A DNA stretch of 7,431 nt, from the NCBI GenBank assembly GCA_030640595.1, contig DAOWJC010000134.1:1-7431 (forward strand), read 5' to 3'. The position numbers were made by a program, and so were the translations under genes. Source of the DNA: Dehalococcoidia bacterium. GTDB taxonomy: Bacteria > Chloroflexota > Dehalococcoidia > Dehalococcoidales > DAOWJC01. Shown one piece after another: positions 1 to 5,483 of the stretch (position 1 is its first letter; the number at the start of each line of letters is the position of its first letter). The notes below the pieces were generated by a model, which worked only from the letters and a program-made list of their open reading frames with translations, was not told the DNA's origin and did no database searches.

Positions 1-146
1 AGGGTAATGCGCCCCCTGGCTGTTGCCCATTCCACACCGGTAGCCTTGTAGATAGGACAATGGGCGAGGCAAAACCCACATTTATTGCACCGTAGTAACG
101 CCTCGCGTAGTGCCGCTTCAGCTTTTTCTCTTGCTTCTGTTGACAT
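1..146 (-). CDS. glcF: Glycolate oxidase iron-sulfur subunit GlcF-like, N-terminal 48 codons (3' end beyond left edge)
   Basis: This gene is too short within the window to stand out as an ORF. It begins at ATG 146-144 and stays open to the left edge, giving 48 complete codons. The peptide has an Ala/Glu-rich helix followed by RCNKCGFCLAHCP, so Cys20, Cys23, Cys26 and Cys30 form a classic CxxCxxCxxxCP 4Fe-4S site. The stretch ending ATARGRI matches the conserved (S/A)xRGRI that follows the first cluster in GlcF and related two-cluster Fe-S subunits with CCG domains. Known members carry electrons from the GlcD/GlcE flavoproteins toward the membrane quinone pool; a second cluster and CCG repeats would be expected in the unseen part. 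The start lies two bases after the stop of the fused GlcD-GlcE gene and its ribosome site is inside that gene, so the two are probably translationally coupled. A related lactate or hydroxyglutarate oxidase Fe-S subunit is the main alternative. Confidence 0.87.
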   Translation of the reverse strand, partial: MSTEAREKAEAALREALLRCNKCGFCLAHCPIYKATGVEWATARGRIT

Positions 147-148
147 AG

Positions 149-2917
149 CTAATATAAACCTCCTACTACTCTGCCTGGGTTAAGAATGTTGTTGGGGTCA
201 AGTTGTGTTTTCAGCCGTTTCATCACTGTGTAGTCATTTCGGTGAGGCCAAACGTCAACACTTTTTCTGACCTCAAGTGGGGCAGCCTCAACAATAAGGA
301 ACCCTTCCAAACCTTCCGCGGCTTGTCTCAAATCATCTATAATATGGACTACATCAGCATCTCCAGCAGCAACATAGGGATAGAGGATACCATTGCCACC
401 ATGTGCCATGATGCCTATTTCCACGCTGTATCTGTCACCAATTTCCTTTACCGCTTTAAACATATCCCCTGACTTGCTAATGGGTACAGAGGCCTTTCCC
501 TGAAGGGTCGATGGAGCTGCACTCAGAATCGACTGGTGTACCCCACGGTAAGCATTCCAAGCCTTGGTTGCCTCCTCACCCTCAAGGGTAACAATATTAC
601 GTGCCTTGTTCACATCAGCTAAAGTGTTGATTTCCTTTAAGTGCCGGGCAACTCCTTCTCTGTCCCCATCAATACTAACTATTAGCAATACCTCGCCTTC
701 CTTTAACCGCGAGCCGTAATCATGTTTCATCCTGCGTCCAGCTACATGGTCTATCAGCTCAAGTGAAGTAGGTGTTAGGACTGAATTCAAGATTTGAGTT
801 ACTAGCCGGGAGGCATCTTCAAAGTTGGAGAAGGTTAACCACAGGCTCTTACTCGCCTCTGGTGGAGGGAATAGCCGTAGACTTGCTTCAGTGATAATCC
901 CCAGGGTACCCCAGGAGCCGATGAACATCCTACACAAGTCCAATCCGGCAACGTTTTTCATTGTTTTCCCGGCTTTCCCACCGGGGTGGATAATGTCTCC
1001 GGTGGGGGTGACTACGGTTAACCCCAAAACCAGGTCACGAGCAGTCTCATACGTAAACCGTTTCGGTCCGTTAGCATTGGCTGCCAGTTCCCCGCCAATA
1101 GTTGATGTCTCCGTAAAAAGCGGGTCAAGAGGAAAGAAAAATTTGCGCTCGGCTAGCTGCTTTTGAAGTTCACCGTTGACCATGCCGGCTTCTACCCGAA
1201 TGCTGTAATTGCCCTCGTCAAAGTCTATAATTTGCTTCATATTCTTGAGGCAGAGAACAACATCAGCCGCCGAGAGGCAGGGACCAATCTGCTGTTTTGT
1301 GCCACCTCCCCAGGGAATGATGGACACCCGAGACTCATTTCCTGCCTTAATAATTTGTGATACCTGTTCGGTAGTGGAAGCAAAGACAACACTGTTAGGC
1401 ACAAGCCCATCTACCTCATAGGGTGCTATCGCTTGTTTACCCGTCATCACATTCTCAGCACCCACTATTTCAGCAAGCCTCTGATTGAGGGCTTCTCCTT
1501 CTTTAGGCACAGCCTTCCCCGTTACCGGGATACCCTCCTTTTCCGGGGGAATCAGCTTCCCCGGGTTTAAGATGTCATTGGGGTCAAAGACCTGCTTCAC
1601 CTTGCGCATGGTGGCTAGGTCAGCCGGGCTAAACATACGGTACATAGCCCCCAGCTTTTGCAAGCCGATTCCGTGCTCACCGGTAATGGTGCCACCTAGG
1701 GCGATGCAGGTATCAAGGATTTCCTCGGCAGCTTTTTTGGCTGCAGCGGTTTCCTCTGGGTTGGTATCATCATACAGGATTAACGGATGGAGGTTACCGT
1801 CACCAGCATGAAATACATTAGCGATTACTAGGTGATACTTCTCTGACATCTCCTTTACCTTGTGTAGCGCCGGTGCCAATTTGTTTCGGGGCACTGTGCC
1901 ATCATTTACCAGGTAGGGGGGGCATATTCTGGCTATAGAACCGAAAGCTCCCAGCCGACCTTTCCAGATGGCATTCCGTTCAGCAGCCGTTTTAGGGATG
2001 CGCAGCTCACGCACCTTGGCTCTTTGGCATATCTCTGATATATCTTTGACCTGCCTACCTAGACTATCGGCTAACCCTACAGCTTCAATGAGAAGTACCC
2101 CGTCTGCATCCACTGGATAGCCGGCATGGACACTTTCTTCAATAGCCCCGCACATCGTCTTATCCATTACCTCCAGAGCCGCAGGAACCATGCCGGCACC
2201 TATAATATCGGAAACGGCTTGACCGGCTGCCTCCAAAGTGTCAAAGATAGCCAGCATTGTCTGGCGAGCCTCAGGCAGGGGGACGATATGTAACACTAAT
2301 CTTGTTGCAATACCCAGCGTTCCTTCTGAGCCAATGAGCAAACCCCTCAAATCGTAACCAGGGTTATCCTCAACACTGCCGCCAAAGTCAACCACCTCTC
2401 CATCAGGTAAGACAACCTCCATTCCGCAGACATACTTTGTGGTTACTCCATACCGGAAACAAAGTGGACCGCCAGCATTCTCACCAATGTTCCCGCCTAA
2501 GGTGGAGCTTTTCTGGCTAGCCGGGTCAGGGGGATAGAAAAAGCCTGAAGGTGCCAAAGCATCCTGCAAGTCCAGGTTGACCACCGCTGGCTCAGTGACC
2601 GCCCTTCGGTTTGCCGTGTCCATGGCAAGAATCCTGTTCATTCGGCTTACCTCTAGGACGATTCCACCGCTGATGGGCACAGTGCCTCCAGATATGCCGG
2701 TACCGGCAGCACGGGGCACTACTGGTATCCTTTCCCGATGAGCTGCCTTCATTACCGCCGAGATTTCAGCCGTGCTGCGGGGAAAGACGATGACTTCCGG
2801 CATCTCCTGTTGTTGGGTCGCATCGTAGGAATACGCCAGCAAGTCTCTCTTGGAGGATAGAACATTCTCCTTTCCGACTATCTTAGCTAGTTCTTTAATA
2901 AAGCTTTCTTTTATCAA
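149..2917 (-). CDS. glcDE: Fused GlcD-GlcE-type FAD-linked 2-hydroxyacid oxidase (two FAD modules in one protein)
   Basis: This 922-residue protein is about twice the length of a normal GlcD and holds two complete FAD-linked oxidase modules. Module 1 (about 1-456) has the FAD-binding signatures RAAGTGISGG (69-78), PPDPASQKSSTLGGN (129-143) and GSEGTLGIATR (196-206), then HAGDGNLHP (370-378), GEHGIG (413-418) and DPNDILNPGK (445-454). This is a full catalytic GlcD/D-lactate dehydrogenase set. A Pro/Lys/Glu-rich linker (about 456-475) leads to module 2 (about 476-922), with PWGGGTK (535-541), PLDPLFTETSTIGGE (596-610), the GlcE-like GGKAGKTMKNVAG (646-658) and GSWGTLGIITEASLRL (667-682), ending DPNNILNPGR (907-916). 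Module 2 lacks the GEHGIG motif and is GlcE-like. Family knowledge suggests oxidation of glycolate, D-lactate or a similar 2-hydroxyacid with the adjacent GlcF. The start is TTG 2917-2915, chosen because AGGAGG lies eight bases upstream. No signal peptide or membrane segment is seen. The exact substrate is not decided. Confidence 0.93.
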   Translation of the reverse strand: MIKESFIKELAKIVGKENVLSSKRDLLAYSYDATQQQEMPEVIVFPRSTAEISAVMKAAHRERIPVVPRAAGTGISGGTVPISGGIVLEVSRMNRILAMDTANRRAVTEPAVVNLDLQDALAPSGFFYPPDPASQKSSTLGGNIGENAGGPLCFRYGVTTKYVCGMEVVLPDGEVVDFGGSVEDNPGYDLRGLLIGSEGTLGIATRLVLHIVPLPEARQTMLAIFDTLEAAGQAVSDIIGAGMVPAALEVMDKTMCGAIEESVHAGYPVDADGVLLIEAVGLADSLGRQVKDISEICQRAKVRELRIPKTAAERNAIWKGRLGAFGSIARICPPYLVNDGTVPRNKLAPALHKVKEMSEKYHLVIANVFHAGDGNLHPLILYDDTNPEETAAAKKAAEEILDTCIALGGTITGEHGIGLQKLGAMYRMFSPADLATMRKVKQVFDPNDILNPGKLIPPEKEGIPVTGKAVPKEGEALNQRLAEIVGAENVMTGKQAIAPYEVDGLVPNSVVFASTTEQVSQIIKAGNESRVSIIPWGGGTKQQIGPCLSAADVVLCLKNMKQIIDFDEGNYSIRVEAGMVNGELQKQLAERKFFFPLDPLFTETSTIGGELAANANGPKRFTYETARDLVLGLTVVTPTGDIIHPGGKAGKTMKNVAGLDLCRMFIGSWGTLGIITEASLRLFPPPEASKSLWLTFSNFEDASRLVTQILNSVLTPTSLELIDHVAGRRMKHDYGSRLKEGEVLLIVSIDGDREGVARHLKEINTLADVNKARNIVTLEGEEATKAWNAYRGVHQSILSAAPSTLQGKASVPISKSGDMFKAVKEIGDRYSVEIGIMAHGGNGILYPYVAAGDADVVHIIDDLRQAAEGLEGFLIVEAAPLEVRKSVDVWPHRNDYTVMKRLKTQLDPNNILNPGRVVGGLY
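159..164 (-). promoter_or_regulatory. Ribosome binding site of glcF, inside the end of the glcDE gene
   Basis: AGGAGG on the minus strand overlaps the Val-Gly-Gly codons at the end of the fused oxidase gene. It lies 12 bases upstream of the glcF ATG, slightly further than ideal. The overlap with the upstream gene and the two-base stop-to-start gap suggest coupled translation of the flavoprotein and the iron-sulfur subunit. Confidence 0.7.
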
Positions 2918-2925
2918 ATCTGGTT

Positions 2926-2931
2926 CCTCCT
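2926..2931 (-). promoter_or_regulatory. Ribosome binding site that fixes the TTG start of glcDE
   Basis: AGGAGG on the minus strand stands eight bases upstream of TTG 2917-2915. No ATG or GTG in the same frame has a comparable site, so it decides the start. The resulting N-terminus, MIKESFIKELAKIVG, is a typical helical beginning for GlcD-family proteins. Confidence 0.82.
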
Positions 2932-2952
2932 CATTTACATACTGCTAAGCTC

Positions 2953-2980
2953 ACCTGGGAATAGCTGGTATAATCCAGGT
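2953..2980. repeat. 6-bp inverted repeat with 16-base loop in the isomerase-glcDE gap
   Basis: ACCTGG at 2953-2958 and CCAGGT at 2975-2980 are perfect reverse complements separated by 16 bases, in the 90-base gap between the isomerase and glcDE. It could form a modest RNA hairpin in the polycistronic transcript or be a protein site. No T-run follows it on the minus strand, so it is not a convincing intrinsic terminator. A repeat of this size could arise by chance. Confidence 0.35.
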
Positions 2981-3007
2981 TCACAAAGGTTATCCTAGCA
3001 CTAGCCC

Positions 3008-3916
3008 TTACAGCTTGGTCCACGCCTCCATAAGGGTGCGCTTGGCGTTAGCGATAACTACTTCGGGATTTTCACCACTCTGAGGCTTGACCTCGAAGGC
3101 TACAATGTTCTGTTTTCCCTCGCCAATATAGCCTATATCCAGTAGAGCTTTCAAGAACAGCCTCAATTCATCTACGTCGTTTTCACCACCGGCAATTCCA
3201 AATCGTGGGTGTTTGTCTCCGTAGGCGGGGTGGCTTTTGTCTTTAAGTACGCAGTTGCCTATATGTATATGACTCAAGTAATCGCTGGCTTTTTTTACGG
3301 CATACTCAGCACTCTCTCCCAGTAGCGGCAGGTGACTCAGGTCCACCAGCAGACCAAAGCTAGGGTAGTGCTTTCGCACTTCTGCGGCAACCTGCACCCC
3401 GTCTTCTGTTGAACCGATAAGGCGTCTTTTATCTATGTCCCGGTCAAAGATTTCTAGGGTAATACCAAGGCTGCCTTTACTTTTAGCATAACTACATATC
3501 TGTAGCAGGGAATCAATAAGAAGCTCCTTAGCCTTCTCCCGCTTGTCGATGGTGGGTGTAGGTCCACTGAGAACACCAAGTTGCCTTGCGCCTAAGGAAT
3601 AGGCCTCATCCACTGCAGACTTAATCCGAGATATGGCTAATTCACGTTGCTGTGGGGTTGGGCTATTGAGGTCTAGTTTCTCGTTGAGGAGTATTGGTCC
3701 AGCGTGATAGTTTACTGCTAACTTACTCGTCTCCAGTAAATTAGCTATATTAGCTCTGGCGTCATTGGGGATAGATGTAATCTCTATGCCACCAAAAAAC
3801 TCGTCTTCAGCAATCCTCTTTATGCTATTAACTAATTCTGAGCTAAGGCTAATATCAGGGAAAGCCATGAAGTGTACAATACCCACTTTCATATAGGAAT
3901 GCAGGCAATCCCTCAA
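3008..3916 (-). CDS. Sugar phosphate isomerase/epimerase-like TIM-barrel protein (AP endonuclease 2 family), substrate unknown
   Basis: This 302-residue protein has the usual length and order of the xylose-isomerase-like TIM-barrel superfamily, which includes hydroxypyruvate isomerase, D-tagatose 3-epimerase, inosose enzymes and endonuclease IV. The first strand is MKVGIVHF (9-16). Candidate divalent-metal ligands fall at the expected strand ends: Glu155 (GITLEIFD), Asp192 with His195 (LLVDLSHLPLL), His218 with His216 nearby (LSHIHIGN) and Glu275 (IVAFEVKP). Glu155 and Glu275 would be the acid/base pair in an epimerase or isomerase. Arg238 in the segment GDKHPRFGIAGGEND (233-247) occupies the usual substrate-phosphate or hydroxyl-binding loop. 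The metal set makes isomerase or epimerase chemistry likely; the single-domain length and context argue against a DNA repair nuclease. It is the first gene behind its own promoter, followed by the glycolate-oxidase-like genes, so a hydroxypyruvate-isomerase-type role is possible but unproven. TTG 3916 is preferred because AAAGGAG precedes it; the internal ATG at 3892 has no well-placed site. Confidence 0.85.
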   Translation of the reverse strand: MRDCLHSYMKVGIVHFMAFPDISLSSELVNSIKRIAEDEFFGGIEITSIPNDARANIANLLETSKLAVNYHAGPILLNEKLDLNSPTPQQRELAISRIKSAVDEAYSLGARQLGVLSGPTPTIDKREKAKELLIDSLLQICSYAKSKGSLGITLEIFDRDIDKRRLIGSTEDGVQVAAEVRKHYPSFGLLVDLSHLPLLGESAEYAVKKASDYLSHIHIGNCVLKDKSHPAYGDKHPRFGIAGGENDVDELRLFLKALLDIGYIGEGKQNIVAFEVKPQSGENPEVVIANAKRTLMEAWTKL

Positions 3917-3922
3917 TAGCTA

Positions 3923-3929
3923 CTCCTTT
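3923..3929 (-). promoter_or_regulatory. Ribosome binding site that supports the TTG start of the isomerase-like gene
   Basis: AAAGGAG on the minus strand ends six bases before TTG 3916-3914, close to ideal spacing. The in-frame ATG at 3892-3890, where many relatives would begin (MKVGI), has only a weak GAGG about 18 bases away. This favours the eight-residue-longer form. Confidence 0.72.
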
Positions 3930-3944
3930 CGGACTGTCACTTAT

Positions 3945-3973
3945 AGTATATCCTAAGCGGGGGTTGTTGACAA
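3945..3973 (-). promoter_or_regulatory. Sigma70-type promoter for the isomerase-glcDE-glcF transcript
   Basis: On the minus strand, the -35 hexamer TTGTCA (3973-3968) and the -10 hexamer TATACT (3950-3945) each match the sigma70 consensus at five of six positions and are separated by exactly 17 bases. The predicted start of transcription is near 3937-3938, giving a leader of about 21 bases that contains the ribosome site and ends at the TTG start. It lies in the 98-base gap after the glycerate kinase gene. It would let the isomerase and oxidase genes be expressed separately from ppdK and the kinase. Evidence is sequence match only. Confidence 0.68.
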
Positions 3974-3991
3974 GCCTTTCAATCTACTTTT

Positions 3992-4005
3992 TGGCAAGGA
4001 TGCCA
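3992..4005. promoter_or_regulatory. 14-bp inverted repeat TGGCA-N4-TGCCA upstream of the promoter, candidate operator
   Basis: TGGCA at 3992-3996 and TGCCA at 4001-4005 are perfect inverted half-sites separated by AGGA. The centre (3998.5) lies about 61 bases upstream of the predicted transcription start, a position often used by CRP/FNR-type activators, and the 5-4-5 layout resembles an FNR box although the sequence does not match that consensus. The same bases could form a small five-pair hairpin just after the kinase stop codon, but no U-run follows, so a terminator is less likely. The regulator is not known. Confidence 0.35.
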
Positions 4006-4014
4006 TTATCTGAA

Positions 4015-5376
4015 TTAACTCACAATCAAGGCAGTAACATCCATCACGTTAGTTCCAGTAGGCCCGGTTATTAGCAGTTCCCCAAGCTCTCTGAAGAAAT
4101 GGTAAGAGTCGTTGTTCTCAAGGTAACGGGAGGGCTCTAGCCCAAGTTGCTCCGCCCTCTGGATGGTGAAACCATCAGCCACTGCCCCGGCGGCATCTGT
4201 TGGACCGTCTATTCCATCCGTGCTGAAGGATGCGATAGTCGTAGTCTTTAACCCCGCTATTCCCAGTGCTGTGCTAAGAACGAGTTCTTGATTCCGACCT
4301 CCAATACCTTCACCCCTCACAGTTACCGTCGTTTCGCCTCCGAGAAGCAAGAGAGCTGGCCTTGGGACTGGTCTTTCAGTTTCATATACCTCCCTTGCCA
4401 CACGAGACAGGTACCCACCGACCTCGCGTGCCTCACCCTGCATCGTGGTGGTTAAGATATGAACGTTGAGACCATGAGCCCTGCCAACTTCTGCCCCGGC
4501 GGCGAGAGCGTCCGTGTTGCTGGCTATAATTTTATAATAGGCGTTTCGGAAACACTCTCCTCCAACCTTGGGTGTCTCAGGTATCACGCCTTCCATCCCG
4601 TTTATCAAGCGGGTAATAATCCTTGGCGGCACCTTTTCCTTGAGTTTATACTTTTTAAGCACGGATAAGGCATCTGAGTAGGTGGTTGCATCGGGATAAG
4701 TCGGCCCACTTGCGATTGTATCCAATCTATCCCCGACCACATCCGAGATGATTAGGCTGACGACCCTTGCTGGATAAGCCACCCTAGCCAGTTGGCCTCC
4801 CTTTACTGCAGACAGGTGTTTTCTGACTGCGTTGACTTCTTGAATTGTGGCACCGCTTTTTAACAAAAGTTGCGTGACTTCCTGTAACTCGTTAAGCGTT
4901 ATGCCTTCCGCAGGGAGGGGCATAAGCGCCGAGCCGCCACCGCTTATCAAGCATATCACCAGAGCCCGTTGACCAAGTCCACCAACAAGCTCCAGCATCC
5001 GCCTACTACCTTCCATCCCCGGTTCATCAGGGATGGGATGACTCGCCTCTACCAGTTTGACTTTTCGTAGAGGTGTCTTAGGCATCGTGCCTTGGGGAAT
5101 ATTTACTATGCCTTCAGTTAGTCGTTCCCCTAGAGTCTGCTCTAACGCTATTGCCATTGCCGCACAAGCTTTTCCACCGCCAACCACCACGACCTTCTCA
5201 TAACCATCGATTCCAAGCTTTTCTGCTTCGGTTTTTAGCCACTTTCGCATGGCTGAAGAAGGTTCCACCGATTCAATGGCACTGTTTATTAACTTAATCA
5301 GAATTTCTCTAGTTTTTCTGAGTTCCGGGGTTTGACAATTCTGGAGCAGTGTGCTCGTCTGTATAATTGGTGACAC
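4015..5376 (-). CDS. gckA: Glycerate 2-kinase, MOFRL family
   Basis: From the GTG at 5376 the protein is 453 residues, normal for the MOFRL-type glycerate kinases (GckA/TtuD group) that phosphorylate D-glycerate to 2-phosphoglycerate with ATP. Family motifs, numbered from that start, appear in order: a nucleotide-binding-like VVVVGGGKA (62-70), SGGGSALMPLP (145-155), NAVRKHLSAVKGGQLA (182-197), SDVVGDRLDTIASGP (211-225), then the C-terminal MOFRL domain with LLGGETTVTVRGEGIGGRNQE (344-364), STDGIDGPTDAAGA (385-398) and GPTGTNVMDV (438-447). No key motif is missing. A longer reading frame begins at TTG 5406, but it has no ribosome site, whereas AGGAGG is located just before GTG 5376, so the shorter form is preferred. 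The gene follows ppdK by about 107 bases with no clear terminator between, so read-through is plausible. Its product enters lower glycolysis one step before PEP, which fits that neighbour. Some relatives are annotated as hydroxypyruvate reductase (TtuD), a historical label. Confidence 0.93.
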   Translation of the reverse strand: MSPIIQTSTLLQNCQTPELRKTREILIKLINSAIESVEPSSAMRKWLKTEAEKLGIDGYEKVVVVGGGKACAAMAIALEQTLGERLTEGIVNIPQGTMPKTPLRKVKLVEASHPIPDEPGMEGSRRMLELVGGLGQRALVICLISGGGSALMPLPAEGITLNELQEVTQLLLKSGATIQEVNAVRKHLSAVKGGQLARVAYPARVVSLIISDVVGDRLDTIASGPTYPDATTYSDALSVLKKYKLKEKVPPRIITRLINGMEGVIPETPKVGGECFRNAYYKIIASNTDALAAGAEVGRAHGLNVHILTTTMQGEAREVGGYLSRVAREVYETERPVPRPALLLLGGETTVTVRGEGIGGRNQELVLSTALGIAGLKTTTIASFSTDGIDGPTDAAGAVADGFTIQRAEQLGLEPSRYLENNDSYHFFRELGELLITGPTGTNVMDVTALIVS

Positions 5377-5380
5377 ATTA

Positions 5381-5386
5381 CCTCCT
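5381..5386 (-). promoter_or_regulatory. Ribosome binding site that decides the glycerate kinase start
   Basis: AGGAGG on the minus strand lies four bases before GTG 5376-5374. With the adjoining GAGG register (AAGAGGAGG) the spacing is about seven bases, which is comfortable. An ATG overlapping the GTG by two bases (5378-5376) is in another frame and hits a stop after 26 codons, so GTG is the start that makes the kinase. Confidence 0.7.
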
Positions 5387-5483
5387 CTTATGTGCCATTG
5401 CTCCAAAAGCTTGAGTGGCGCCGGTGGTTAAGGGCAGGTAGTAGAAATTGTTTATTACCCTTAGTTATTACTTTGGTAAGAAG

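Noticed and set aside
203..1811. Plus-strand open frames inside the glcDE gene (for example 825-1166 and 1485-1811)
   Set aside because: They lie opposite a clearly real gene, have no recognisable domains and no convincing ribosome sites; they are antisense shadows.
2956..2986. Possible second promoter TTGTGA-17-TATTCC on the minus strand before glcDE
   Set aside because: Each hexamer matches only four of six consensus positions; such matches are common by chance, and a better promoter exists upstream of the isomerase.
3008..3916. Endonuclease IV (DNA repair) identity for the TIM-barrel gene
   Set aside because: Endonuclease IV needs a larger zinc-ligand set with several additional His and Glu residues; the visible pattern is the single-metal Glu-Asp-His-Glu set of isomerases and epimerases.
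3992..4010. Intrinsic terminator after glycerate kinase formed by the TGGCA/TGCCA hairpin
   Set aside because: The stem is only five pairs and on the minus strand it is followed by A residues, not a U-run.
5301..5378. Short 26-codon ORF from ATG 5378 overlapping the glycerate kinase start in another frame
   Set aside because: The ATG is only two bases from AGGAGG, the peptide is short with no recognisable feature, and it can be explained by chance within the kinase gene.
5377..5406. Longer glycerate kinase reading frame starting at TTG 5406
   Set aside because: No ribosome site precedes it, and the added ten residues include the translated AGGAGG sequence itself (Arg-Gly-Gly), showing that this stretch is leader, not protein.
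5407..5483. Terminator or promoter in the PPDK-glycerate kinase gap
   Set aside because: The only inverted repeat (TAAGGG/CCCTTA) has a loop of over 20 bases and no T-run, and no -35/-10 pair with good matches was found.
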